Under the pieces are notes generated by a model that was given only the letters and a program-made list of their open reading frames with translations, was not told where the DNA came from and made no database searches. From IMG/VR virus record IMGVR_UViG_3300023171_000028, positions 1 through 37,515 of that record: a stretch of DNA of 37,515 nt. The stretch is one strand, 5' to 3'. Source of the DNA: a virus. The translations under genes were made by a program, and so were the position numbers. The stretch's first letter is position 1. Every line of letters begins with the position of its first letter. Shown one piece after another: positions 1 to 7,136 of the stretch.

Positions 1-43
1 ACGGCACCCCGTACTGCAAACTCACCTCGAAAGGAGTAACGCC

Positions 44-679
44 ATGAAGACCGAACCGAAGACCGCCGCCGTTGCCATCACCTACAACGGCAAGACCTAC
101 GAAGACGCCGCAGCCGATGGCATGCGCGCTGACGACGAACGTGTGCTGGCCCGCAAGGAAGCTGCGATCCAGTCGGCCGCACACCTGACGAACGTCAAGC
201 TGCCGCTGGCGTTGTGGCGCGGCATCCTCCCGCTGATCGTCGGCGAGTTGGCGAAGCACAGTCAGCGCACCGCGATGCTGCGGCTGGCCCTGACGATGGA
301 TACCTCCGACAACCCGGACGTGACGCCGGAGCTGATCCAGCAGGCGACCGAATCGCTGAAGCACGACGAAGAGCTGGCCGGCCTGCTGCGCTGGGGTCTG
401 GACAGCGCGACGCGGCAGATTGCCGAAGAGCTGGCGGAAGTCGATCCGTTCTTCGCAATCGACTTCCCGCACTACGTCGAAGCGGTGGCACCGGGCATCG
501 TGGAAGCCATGCCGACCGCCGAAGTGGAACGTGTGCTGGCCGAAGATAACCAGCGCGCGTTCCTCGACAAAATCCACGCCCAGCGGCGGGAACAGGAAGA
601 ACGGGCCGATGACGAAGTGACGCGCGAGCTGGCAAAGTTCGCGGCGGACACCGACAACACCGGGAAGACCCTCAACTGA
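44..679 (+). CDS. Hypothetical phage protein, first gene of the plus-strand operon
   Basis: I do not recognise this 211-residue protein. It is soluble, mostly helical in appearance and rich in Ala, Glu and Asp, with a charged C-terminal third (about residues 175-200, many Arg/Glu) that could form a coiled coil. It has no signal peptide or membrane segment. The start is set by AAGGAG about seven bases upstream of the ATG. It is the first of nine closely packed plus-strand genes converging on the replication operon. The dense Glu/Asp/Arg coding with GC-rich third positions matches the other genes, which supports real coding. An early-expressed accessory or host-interaction role is only a guess from position. 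Confidence 0.9.
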   Translation: MKTEPKTAAVAITYNGKTYEDAAADGMRADDERVLARKEAAIQSAAHLTNVKLPLALWRGILPLIVGELAKHSQRTAMLRLALTMDTSDNPDVTPELIQQATESLKHDEELAGLLRWGLDSATRQIAEELAEVDPFFAIDFPHYVEAVAPGIVEAMPTAEVERVLAEDNQRAFLDKIHAQRREQEERADDEVTRELAKFAADTDNTGKTLN

Positions 680-720
680 TCGCACACGGCGCAAGGATGC
701 GCCCCTCCCGGGAGAATCGC

Positions 721-1026
721 ATGACAACGAAACGACGTAATGACGCGCTGCTGGTGCAGCCCTGCCCCATCCATGGAAGGAAGCCGGAACTGCTGCTTGA
801 TCTGGAGTTTGCACTCGGCCCGACGTACCTGCTGAAGTGCCCGGTGCCCGGCTGCGTGTGCGAAGCCGATACCGCGCCGAGTGTGGAACTCGCCATGGAA
901 GAATGGGACAGCATGGCCTACGGCCTGAGCGGCCGCGATGGCACCCCCGAATACCCGTTGCTGGCGCTGGAGAGCGGCGACGACGACCAACCTGATCCCT
1001 TCGATCCGGAGAATGACAATGACTGA
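721..1026 (+). CDS. Small zinc-ribbon-like protein (Lar-type candidate)
   Basis: The protein has about 101 residues if it starts at the ATG preceded by GGGAGA at 709-714. An earlier in-frame ATG at 697 has no convincing ribosome site. It carries a CPIHG element near residue 15 and a KCPVPGCVCE element near residue 40, followed by an AMEEWDSM segment. The order Cys pair, Cys pair, Trp-containing helix resembles the restriction-alleviation Lar family of phage zinc ribbons. That is a motif-level impression only, because the first pair is Cys-x2-His. The acidic C-terminus is Asp/Glu rich. The gene overlaps the next one by eight bases, so the two are probably translationally coupled. Confidence 0.8.
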   Translation: MTTKRRNDALLVQPCPIHGRKPELLLDLEFALGPTYLLKCPVPGCVCEADTAPSVELAMEEWDSMAYGLSGRDGTPEYPLLALESGDDDQPDPFDPENDND

Positions 1027-1339
1027 TGTGATGAAACACCTGCTGGTGGGTTCCCAGATTATCCCGGCCATCGCGCTGGAGCGCGGCGACATACAAGCGC
1101 GCCGGGACTGGGTGGATCGCGTCATCGGACAGGACGCCGGCACGCTGATCGCCGGCCGCTGGCCGCCGACCGTCACCACCGAAGAAGACGGCAACGAAAA
1201 GCACGAACTGCGCGTGTACGTGTTCGGCCCCGCCGAGCTGGCCGAGTACACCAGCAACGTGCGTGACACGGCCATCGCCGAAGTGCTGGCGCTGGGCGAA
1301 CAGCTCGCAAACACCCCGACTCTGGAGAATGACGCATGA
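1019..1339 (+). CDS. Hypothetical protein (106 aa)
   Basis: I do not recognise a family. The start is the ATG at 1019, which has GGAG at 1008-1011 with seven bases of spacing. ATGs upstream in the same frame (938, 1013) lack a usable site. The sequence has an MTDVMKHLLVG start, an Arg/Asp-rich middle and an internal stretch (LRVYVFGPAELAEYTSNV) that looks like a beta-strand and helix. It has no membrane or export signal. It overlaps the preceding gene by eight bases and the next gene by four (ATGA), which suggests translational coupling within one operon. Confidence 0.85.
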   Translation: MTDVMKHLLVGSQIIPAIALERGDIQARRDWVDRVIGQDAGTLIAGRWPPTVTTEEDGNEKHELRVYVFGPAELAEYTSNVRDTAIAEVLALGEQLANTPTLENDA

Positions 1340-1863
1340 ACGTGACTTCCGAATACCCGAACCCGTACACCGCCGAAGAAATGGCGAGCAACCTGTTCCA
1401 GACCAGCCCGGTCGAGCTGCATGCGCAGTTCCAGCCCCTCCGATTCTCGTATGCCGATACGGCCGGCGGCGGCCTGCCCACGTACTCGCCGCTGAAAGAA
1501 GCCGCCGTTCTGCCGTGGGATTTCACCACGGAGCGCGAGGGCGACGACAAGGTGGCAGTCGGCTACGTGCGCCGCGATATCTACGATGCGCAGGCAGCGC
1601 GCGTCGCCGAACTGGAAGCGCTGCTGTCGAGCTGCACGGTTGACCTCGCCAAGCTCGACGCCAGCCGCACGCGCCCGACCGATGTGTTCCTCGTGCTGGA
1701 GCGCACGCAGCGCGGCGGTGTGCCGGTCGCGTTCGCCTACAGCAAAGACGATGCGCTGATGCTGGCCGAACTCTACAGCGCAGATGATCGCGGCGCGTCG
1801 TATGACTACGCGAAGCTGCACATCGGCACCATCACGCTCGACCTGTCGGGAGAAACCGAATGA
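1336..1863 (+). CDS. Hypothetical protein (175 aa)
   Basis: I do not recognise a family. The ATG overlaps the previous stop in an ATGA and is preceded by GGAGAATGAC, the same ribosome-site context used by the gene before it. The middle (about residues 90-115) has Ala/Glu/Leu heptad-like spacing (AQAARVAELEALLSS) compatible with a short coiled coil. A PTDVFLVLERT stretch follows and may form the core of a small alpha/beta domain. No signal peptide or transmembrane helix is seen. It ends in another ATGA overlap with the next gene. Confidence 0.88.
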   Translation: MNVTSEYPNPYTAEEMASNLFQTSPVELHAQFQPLRFSYADTAGGGLPTYSPLKEAAVLPWDFTTEREGDDKVAVGYVRRDIYDAQAARVAELEALLSSCTVDLAKLDASRTRPTDVFLVLERTQRGGVPVAFAYSKDDALMLAELYSADDRGASYDYAKLHIGTITLDLSGETE

Positions 1864-2603
1864 AGACCACACTGACCGATAAAGACTTCGACCGCCTGAG
1901 CTTTTCGGCGGGCCTGCTGCAAGCCGCTGGGCATCGCGACATGGCGGCGGCGCTGGGCGGATTGGTCGAGCGCCAGCGCGCGCTGAAAGACGATGAGCCG
2001 GACGCGGGTCCGCCGCCGATGGATGGCGGCACAGTGGCCGGCGTGTTGCCGCAGGCGTTCCGGTTCATCCGTCGCAGCACGGGCGGCAGTATCATCGCCG
2101 ACTTCGACCGCCGCAACGGGGTTGCCGGTTGGCGCACCAGCGCAGACCCGAACCAGCGCCGCCAGCAGTATCCGGGCGGCGGCTGGTACACCGAACAGAC
2201 GGTGCGCGAGCGGCTGGCATCCGGTGCGTGGAAGTACAAGGAAGCCGTGCCGCCGCTGAAGTCGGTGCGCTACGAAAGCCCGGGCGATATCGTGGACCCG
2301 ATGCGCCGCATGGAAGAGAAAGTGCGCAAGGTTGAGGCTAGCGAAGTGTTCAAGACGATGACCGCTCCGCTGTTCTACTTCAAGGTGTCCAACACGGAAG
2401 CCGATCCGGGCACCTACCGGGCCGAGCGGATTGGCAACGGCTTCGAAGTGACGAACATCGACAAGCCGAACAGCTTGAACAATCGCGGCCAGCACAATTA
2501 CAAGTCGGTGGCGGAGAACCTGCAAAGCGGCGACTGGGTGGTCGTGGAGCGTCCGCTCTACAAGCGCGGCGAAGCCGACAAGGGGGTGCGCCGTGGCTGC
2601 TAA
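1860..2603 (+). CDS. Hypothetical protein (247 aa)
   Basis: I do not recognise a family. The start is the ATG of an ATGA overlap, with GGGAGAAACC just upstream. The N-terminal 45 residues look helical. Residues 65-135 are rich in aromatic residues and Arg/Gly (repeated W, Y, R and G), which may fit a small beta-rich domain. The C-terminal half contains a pattern (FKVSNTEADPGTYRAERIG) that reads like beta-hairpins. It has no zinc ligands, membrane helices or export signal. It overlaps the next gene by eleven bases in another frame. Confidence 0.88.
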   Translation: MKTTLTDKDFDRLSFSAGLLQAAGHRDMAAALGGLVERQRALKDDEPDAGPPPMDGGTVAGVLPQAFRFIRRSTGGSIIADFDRRNGVAGWRTSADPNQRRQQYPGGGWYTEQTVRERLASGAWKYKEAVPPLKSVRYESPGDIVDPMRRMEEKVRKVEASEVFKTMTAPLFYFKVSNTEADPGTYRAERIGNGFEVTNIDKPNSLNNRGQHNYKSVAENLQSGDWVVVERPLYKRGEADKGVRRGC

Positions 2604-3018
2604 CTGGCGGGACGGTCGCTGGCACGTGGTCAAGGCGTTCCCCAAGCCGTTCGTGTGGCTCCGGCGTAACTGGCTGGCGCTGCGCTGGGACGGCGAGGCG
2701 TGGGAGCGCTACGGCCAGTGGTACAGCCGGGAGCGCGCCGAAGAAGAGGTGCGCATGCTCAACGACACGGAAGAGTGGATCGACAGCTTGCACAACCGCA
2801 TCGAAGGTCGGTTCGATAGCTTCGACCCGCTGACCGGTGAGCTGTTCGAAATGAAGATCGACACCGCTCCGTCGCCGCACTGGATCAACGGCAACAACGC
2901 GCAGCGCGATGCGTACATGGGCGTCTTTGATGTGCGGCCGGATCAGCCGACCTTCCATCCGCCGCCGGGCCGCTTCCAGCTGGCGTACCTTGACCGGCAG
3001 CATCTGGGGTGCGGGTAA
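2593..3018 (+). CDS. Hypothetical protein, GTG start (141 aa)
   Basis: I do not recognise a family. Translation probably starts at GTG 2593, six bases after AGGGGG at 2581-2586, and no in-frame ATG fits better. The N-terminus is strikingly rich in Trp and Arg (WRDGRW, WLRRNWLALRW, WERYGQWY within the first 45 residues), followed by an acidic helical segment and a Pro-rich C-terminus. The basic-aromatic start could contact nucleic acid, but that is inference. The stop codon shares a base with the ATG of the next small gene (TAATG). Confidence 0.85.
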   Translation: MAANWRDGRWHVVKAFPKPFVWLRRNWLALRWDGEAWERYGQWYSRERAEEEVRMLNDTEEWIDSLHNRIEGRFDSFDPLTGELFEMKIDTAPSPHWINGNNAQRDAYMGVFDVRPDQPTFHPPPGRFQLAYLDRQHLGCG

Positions 3019-3185
3019 TGGACGGCATCATGGCCCCGCGCGACCCCTGCACGATGGGGGTCGGCTGCGAAGAGTACGGCGTCTGCTACGCCGAGGCACA
3101 CGGGGAGCCGGACCGTTGTCCGGTCCCCACCGAACAGGAGGTGCAACATGCCATTCCCGACACAGACGCGGCCGGTGCCCGGTAA
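3018..3185 (+). CDS. Small Cys-rich protein (55 aa), overlapping both neighbours
   Basis: This reading frame of 55 codons starts at ATG 3018, directly on the previous stop (TAATG), and ends at TAA 3183-3185 inside the next gene. It contains four cysteines at about residues 11, 17, 23 and 34 in a DPCTMGVGCEEYGVCYAE context ending in a DRCP element. The spacing suits a small zinc-binding or disulfide knuckle. Small proteins of this Cys pattern occur in phages but I know of no assigned function. The frame carries the strong ribosome site of the next gene, so coding and signal overlap. Coding status is supported by the start overlap and the regular cysteines, but not proven. Confidence 0.65.
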   Translation: MDGIMAPRDPCTMGVGCEEYGVCYAEAHGEPDRCPVPTEQEVQHAIPDTDAAGAR

Positions 3186-3426
3186 GCCGCACGTCTACAA
3201 GAAACCCACCGGGCGCTGGACGTTCAATCCGACGATGTGGGCCGGGCTGACGCCGAAGCAAGCGGACAAGGTAAACGCCGAAACGGTGAAGTGGGTTGAC
3301 CGGCGTAACTACTTCGTCGGCATCAAGGCTGGCATCCAGCTGGGGCGTGCGCTGGACTGCCGCGCCCGGGGTTGCCCGGTGTCTGACGACGAACGGGAGG
3401 CGCGCAGCCATGGGCCGTTCAACTAA
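3148..3426 (+). CDS. Hypothetical basic protein (92 aa)
   Basis: I do not recognise a family. The ATG has the best ribosome site of this operon (CAGGAGGTGCAAC just before it). The protein is basic and Pro/Lys-rich at the N-terminus (QTRPVPGKPHVYKKPTGRW), then carries a helical segment (LTPKQADKVNAETVKWVDRRNY) and ends with a short Cys pair (LDCRARGCPV). It overlaps the 55-residue gene by 38 bases in another frame and the next gene by 17 bases. No membrane or export signal is present. Confidence 0.85.
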   Translation: MPFPTQTRPVPGKPHVYKKPTGRWTFNPTMWAGLTPKQADKVNAETVKWVDRRNYFVGIKAGIQLGRALDCRARGCPVSDDEREARSHGPFN

Positions 3427-3760
3427 GCCGACCGCCGTCGATCCCATGGACGATCTGGAGAGCGAATCGCCGGACGGCTACGAACAGGTCTACGCCGGCA
3501 AGCCGTTCGATCAGCCGGCCGGTAAGTTCTGGGAGTTGGCGTGTTGCCACTGCGGGCTGGTGCACGCGGTCAAGATCGAACACGAGGGCATGACCCGTGA
3601 CGGCGACGAGCTGAAGATCACGATGCGGGAAAACGCCGCAGCGACGAAGCGCCATCGCAAGGTGCCGGGCGAAGCCCCCGCACTGGACGAAGCGTATCGC
3701 AAGGGATACACCGATGCACTGAGAGCCATTCGCCGAGCCAACAAAAAAGCCGCCCCGTAA
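3410..3760 (+). CDS. Hypothetical zinc-knuckle-like protein (116 aa), last gene of the plus operon
   Basis: The start is the ATG at 3410, nine bases after GGGAGG at 3395-3400. The upstream part of the frame to 3296 is out-of-frame reading of the previous gene. A WELACCHCGLVHAVKIE segment about one third of the way in has a Cys-Cys-x-x-Cys-x-x-x-His arrangement that may bind a metal. The C-terminus is basic and helical (KGYTDALRAIRRANKKAAP), as in small DNA-associated proteins, although no function can be assigned. The stop codon lies in the loop of the terminator that closes this operon. Confidence 0.88.
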   Translation: MGRSTKPTAVDPMDDLESESPDGYEQVYAGKPFDQPAGKFWELACCHCGLVHAVKIEHEGMTRDGDELKITMRENAAATKRHRKVPGEAPALDEAYRKGYTDALRAIRRANKKAAP

Positions 3761-3778
3761 AGGGCGGCTTTTCTTATT
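3744..3778. terminator. Bidirectional intrinsic terminator between convergent operons
   Basis: GCCGCCC (3749-3755) and GGGCGGC (3762-3768) form a seven-pair GC stem with a six-base loop. It is followed on the plus strand by TTTTCTTATTT and preceded by a run of A that gives the U-tract on the minus strand. It sits exactly between the last plus-strand gene and the last gene of the minus-strand replication operon, so it can serve both. Confidence 0.92.
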
Positions 3779-3802
3779 TCCGGCGTAGGAAAGTTTCCTT
3801 GG

Positions 3803-4237
3803 TTAGCCGACGCGGCTCTGCTTCGGCGTGACCTCGCGTTCCGTGAGGATTTCCACGGCGCGCTCCTGCACCGATTCGGGGATGACCTGCACCACCGGTT
3901 CGGCGTTGCGCGCGTTACGGGCTACCGGTGCGCCTTCGCGCTCCAGCTCTTCCTGAAGCTGGGCCAGCGCGCGCCATGCCACCTTGGCGCTGTGCCGGGT
4001 GTTGTCGGTGTCCATCTTGCCCGCATCGAACTGGTGTCGCAGAATCTTGTTCCCGTGATCCTTGCTCTTGCTGCGATCCCAGTGCATCGGCTGTCCGGGG
4101 TTGTGCTGGTCGTTGCCGATCTTGCTGACCTTCGCAACCTCCAGCAGCGCGGAGGCGAAGTAGCCTACCAGCCCATCGTCCAGCGGGTAGTCGTTGCGCG
4201 CCGCTGCGTCGCTTGGCAACGTCTGTTTCTCAGTCAT
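3803..4237 (-). CDS. dATP/dGTP diphosphohydrolase-like protein (DUF5664 type)
   Basis: The 144-residue protein matches from memory the phage family annotated as dATP/dGTP diphosphohydrolase N-terminal domain. The diagnostic core runs from about residue 22 to 100: GLVGYFASALLEVAKVSKIGN, then QHNPGQPMHWDRSKSKD, then a helix ending LRHQFDAG, then DTDNTRHSAKVAWRALAQLQEEL. Conserved His, Asp and Glu residues would bind a metal and hydrolyse purine deoxynucleotides. The likely role is to shape the dNTP pool during replication. The C-terminal 40 residues are charged and probably flexible. It is the last gene of the replication operon, overlaps the membrane-protein gene by eight bases and has GGAGA upstream. 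Family assignment is good; substrate is unverified. Confidence 0.88.
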   Translation of the reverse strand: MTEKQTLPSDAAARNDYPLDDGLVGYFASALLEVAKVSKIGNDQHNPGQPMHWDRSKSKDHGNKILRHQFDAGKMDTDNTRHSAKVAWRALAQLQEELEREGAPVARNARNAEPVVQVIPESVQERAVEILTEREVTPKQSRVG

Positions 4238-4502
4238 TGGTAATCTCCTTTTTGGCGGCGCGGACAGCGCGCAGTTCTGTAAGGCGGTTGAAGCCCCGGC
4301 GAAGCACGTAGCCCCGGCCGATGCTGATAGCGGTGAAGATCAGCCCCATGTGGAACGCCTGACCGCCTGTGATCGGCAAGCCGAAGAGGGGCAGGATCAG
4401 GAGGTTGGCCCACCAGTTGATAGCGAACCCGATGATGGTGTTCATCACCGTTTCGAAGGCGGACCCCTTCCGGGTCTGGGAGACGACGATTGTTTCGGTC
4501 AT
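4230..4502 (-). CDS. Small inner-membrane protein (DUF7220-like)
   Basis: The protein has 90 residues starting at MTETIVV; the longer open frame upstream is out-of-frame reading of neighbouring genes. Two hydrophobic segments are visible, about residues 22-42 (IIGFAINWWANLLILPLFGL) and 46-64 (ITGGQAFHMGLIFTAISIG), followed by a basic RRGFNRLTELRAVRAAKK tail. The pattern of a polar start, a PLFGL turn, a second helix and Arg-rich end is typical of a family of small phage membrane proteins of unknown function. The ATG overlaps the stop of the upstream zinc-ribbon gene (ATGA). Confidence 0.88.
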   Translation of the reverse strand: MTETIVVSQTRKGSAFETVMNTIIGFAINWWANLLILPLFGLPITGGQAFHMGLIFTAISIGRGYVLRRGFNRLTELRAVRAAKKEITND

Positions 4503-4729
4503 TGCTGTTTGCTCCTGAGCGGGCCTGTGCGGCGTTTTGGGGTGGGGGCTGGTACGGTGGTGGCGGGTGGGGTCTTCGGCCGGCCCCTGTGCAGCGTCTG
4601 GACGGCCTCGACGGTGGTGTAGCTCTCCCGGCAGTAGCCGCAGCGGCGACGCCGGTATAGGCCGAGGCCGTGGTGCCGGGTTTCCAGCACCGTACTCTCG
4701 GGCGAATCGCAGTATGGACAACGGAGCAT
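4499..4729 (-). CDS. NrdR-like zinc-ribbon protein without the ATP-cone
   Basis: The first 45 of 76 residues follow the N-terminal zinc ribbon of the ribonucleotide-reductase repressor NrdR closely: a CPYC knuckle, a VLETR segment, an RRRRCGYC second knuckle and an SYTTVEAV strand. NrdR continues into an ATP-cone of roughly 90 residues. Here that is missing and replaced by a Pro/Lys/Arg tail. It may be a stand-alone DNA-binding or transcription-modulating ribbon, but no regulatory function has been shown by the sequence. The ribosome site GAGGA lies ten bases upstream. It sits between the primase-helicase and a dNTP-hydrolase-like gene, a context fitting nucleotide metabolism. Confidence 0.88.
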   Translation of the reverse strand: MLRCPYCDSPESTVLETRHHGLGLYRRRRCGYCRESYTTVEAVQTLHRGRPKTPPATTVPAPTPKRRTGPLRSKQQ

Positions 4730-4740
4730 GTCGGCTATCC

Positions 4741-7128
4741 TCAGATGGCGGCGAAGTCATCGGCCCCGGCGTTGTCCGCGCCCGGTCCGGCCTTGAAGCG
4801 AATCCCGGTGAAGCCCCGGGCCGTGTTGGTCCGCATCTGCCGCCAACCCCGGCCGCGCAGTTCGCGGATAAGCGTCTTGACGTTGCGGCGATGCTCGCCA
4901 TTCTCGCCGGCCCACTCCAGCCAGTTGTCATACACGTCTGTGCTGCTGACGAACGGGGCGGTCGGGTCGTCGCGGTCGATGCGCTCTTTCAGCCACTGGC
5001 CGATGGGGTCTTCCTCATCGAAGTATTCGGCCGTGGCTTCGATCACGACTTCCGGCGGGTTCAGACCTTCGGCCATCCACTGCCGCGCACCGTCGATCAT
5101 CCATGCCAGAATCTGCGGCCATTCCTCTTTCAGCTCTTCGGCCAGTTGGGGGTTGACGCGCTTCGGCTTGACGGTGAACGGCACAAGGTGGAAGCGTCGG
5201 CGCATCGCATCGTCAAGGTTGCGAATCTCCGGTTTGTGGTTGCCGGCGAACACCAGCTTGAACGTCGGTTCGAAGGTGAAGAAGTCCTCCCGCATGAAGC
5301 GGGCCTGCACCGGATCGGCGGAGGTCAGCGTCTTGACTTTCTGCTCATCCCAGCTGCGGCCCTCCTGCGTTTCCTGCGCCGTGACCAGTCGTGCGCCGGC
5401 AAGGCCGGCCATGTCCGTGGGGTGGCGGTCGAAGCGCGATGCGGTGAATGTGTCCATGCTCGCGCCCTTACCGTAGTCCGCGAAGATCGCCTGCACGGTG
5501 TTGAGGAACACGCCCTTACCATTGCCGCCCGGCCCGTAGATGAAAGCCAGATTGTGTTCGGTCTTCAGACCGGTGAGCGCGTAGCCGGTGAGGCGTTGCA
5601 GGTAGCGGATGAGGTCGGGGTCGTTGCCCGTCGCTTCGTCCAGAAACTGCATCCACTTCGGAGCCGGTGCGAACTTCGGCGCGACGGCGGTAACGCGGGT
5701 CATCATCAACGCCGGGTTGGCGGGCGACACTTCACCTGTGCGCAGGTCCACCACACCGCCCGGGGTGTTCAACAGATGCGGGTCGGCATCCAGCTGCGCG
5801 AGGCTGACGCGGATGGCCGGGTGATCCTCCGCATAGCCGACCACGTTGCGCTTGCTGCCCACGCTCGCCAGCTTCGTCGCGATGCTCTCTGCCTTCATGG
5901 GATTTTTGATCGTCATGAGGGCTTTGTTGCTCAGGCGCTGGCACAGCCGCCCAGCGAGGAACGTCGCCTTGGCCGAGTCGCCGAAGTTCCAGCGCGCGCT
6001 ATCCCAAGCCAACCACTGCGACCGCTCGCCGCAGAAACGCAGCTCGCTGCCGTGGTCGCGGATGAACTGATGCGCGAGGTCGGCATCGGAGTACATGATC
6101 GGACCGCCTGCCGGCGTGTCGGCCAGTGACGATTCGTCCATGCTGTCCGGGTCGCCCGCTTCGAACTCATCCGCTGCGGTGTTGAAGCCGAAGTTCTGCG
6201 CCGTCTCCAGAATGTACGCTGCGCCCACTTCGAACGGCGGCTTCATGCGCTGCCAGTCGGCAGTGGCGGACGCCTCGGTGTTGCCCGGGCTATTGCCGTT
6301 GCCTTCCCACCGCTCCGCCCACTCCACGAACACCGGCAAGCCCGCATCGCCCAGCGCGCCCTTGATGGCGTAACCCATTTTCAGGTAGTCGTCGCGGCCC
6401 GGAAACAGGTCATTGTTGTTCGGGATCAGGGCGACAGCTTGGGCGATGGCGTCGGCGTCGCCCGCCAATGCCTCTTGATCCACGCCCTCGCGGTCGATTG
6501 AGGTCGCGCCGGTTCCTTCGTGGCGACTGGGAAACCCGCGCTCCAACGCAGCGGCCTCCACCGCTGCGAAGAAGCCCATCACGTCGTCGCGGCTGATCGT
6601 GGTGAGGTCGTCGGCTGCGGGCACGCCGTGCGGCCAGTGGTACGGCTTACCGGTCACGGGATGCTCGCCCGCTGCGACGAACTGCTGGCCGTCGCCAAGC
6701 ACTTCGATCAGATGCGAGTCGCCGATCCACAGACGCATGCGGCCGAACGGCTCATCGGTGCGATACAGCAGCAGCTGCTTCGGCTCGCGGCCGATGCGCA
6801 GCGGCGCAAGGCCGAGGTGCGTCACGGCCAGCTTCGCGAACAGCTCCGACAGCTCAGGGTCCAGCACGTCGATATCGACGGCGGGGAAGTGGTCGGTGCG
6901 AATGCCGGTGCCGGCGTCGCCCCACGTCGGCAGGTCATCGGCCGTGATCTGCGCGGCGTGACGCCAGTCATAGCCGCCCCAGCCGGTGCGGTATTTCTTG
7001 CCCGGCACCTTGCCGCGATCCTGCGTGCGCAGCTTCGACGTGGGGGAGAGTTGCCCGTCCGGCGGGACGATGGAAACGAGGTCGGCGTAGCCCAGCCCGA
7101 ACAGTTCGGCGGCGGTCGTGGTGGTCAT
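4741..7128 (-). CDS. Primase-helicase: PrimPol domain fused to D5-type SF3 helicase
   Basis: A replicative primase-helicase of 795 residues acting at the phage fork. About residues 40-180 form a bifunctional primase-polymerase domain with the metal-binding DID motif (D85, D87), a GREPKQLLLYR strand and an HLIEVLGDGQQFVAAG strand. Residues 230-310 resemble the PriCT linker domain. From about 360 comes the D5_N and superfamily 3 helicase region with the P-loop GPGGNGKG (532-539), an acidic LVTAQE strand (581-586) and sensor Asn in FAGNHKP (627-633). The residue after the P-loop Lys is Gly rather than Ser/Thr, which I believe is common in this clade. The start is MTTTTAAELF with AGGA upstream, overlapping the polymerase 3' end region. 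The C-terminus ends in ADDFAAI, an SSB-tail-like sequence. Confidence 0.95.
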   Translation of the reverse strand: MTTTTAAELFGLGYADLVSIVPPDGQLSPTSKLRTQDRGKVPGKKYRTGWGGYDWRHAAQITADDLPTWGDAGTGIRTDHFPAVDIDVLDPELSELFAKLAVTHLGLAPLRIGREPKQLLLYRTDEPFGRMRLWIGDSHLIEVLGDGQQFVAAGEHPVTGKPYHWPHGVPAADDLTTISRDDVMGFFAAVEAAALERGFPSRHEGTGATSIDREGVDQEALAGDADAIAQAVALIPNNNDLFPGRDDYLKMGYAIKGALGDAGLPVFVEWAERWEGNGNSPGNTEASATADWQRMKPPFEVGAAYILETAQNFGFNTAADEFEAGDPDSMDESSLADTPAGGPIMYSDADLAHQFIRDHGSELRFCGERSQWLAWDSARWNFGDSAKATFLAGRLCQRLSNKALMTIKNPMKAESIATKLASVGSKRNVVGYAEDHPAIRVSLAQLDADPHLLNTPGGVVDLRTGEVSPANPALMMTRVTAVAPKFAPAPKWMQFLDEATGNDPDLIRYLQRLTGYALTGLKTEHNLAFIYGPGGNGKGVFLNTVQAIFADYGKGASMDTFTASRFDRHPTDMAGLAGARLVTAQETQEGRSWDEQKVKTLTSADPVQARFMREDFFTFEPTFKLVFAGNHKPEIRNLDDAMRRRFHLVPFTVKPKRVNPQLAEELKEEWPQILAWMIDGARQWMAEGLNPPEVVIEATAEYFDEEDPIGQWLKERIDRDDPTAPFVSSTDVYDNWLEWAGENGEHRRNVKTLIRELRGRGWRQMRTNTARGFTGIRFKAGPGADNAGADDFAAI

Positions 7129-7136
7129 TGATTTCC

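Noticed and set aside
5505-5535. P-loop of the primase-helicase lacking Ser/Thr after Lys, as a sign of inactivity
   Set aside because: The remaining SF3 motifs are intact and a GKG form is, as far as I recall, common in D5-type phage helicases.
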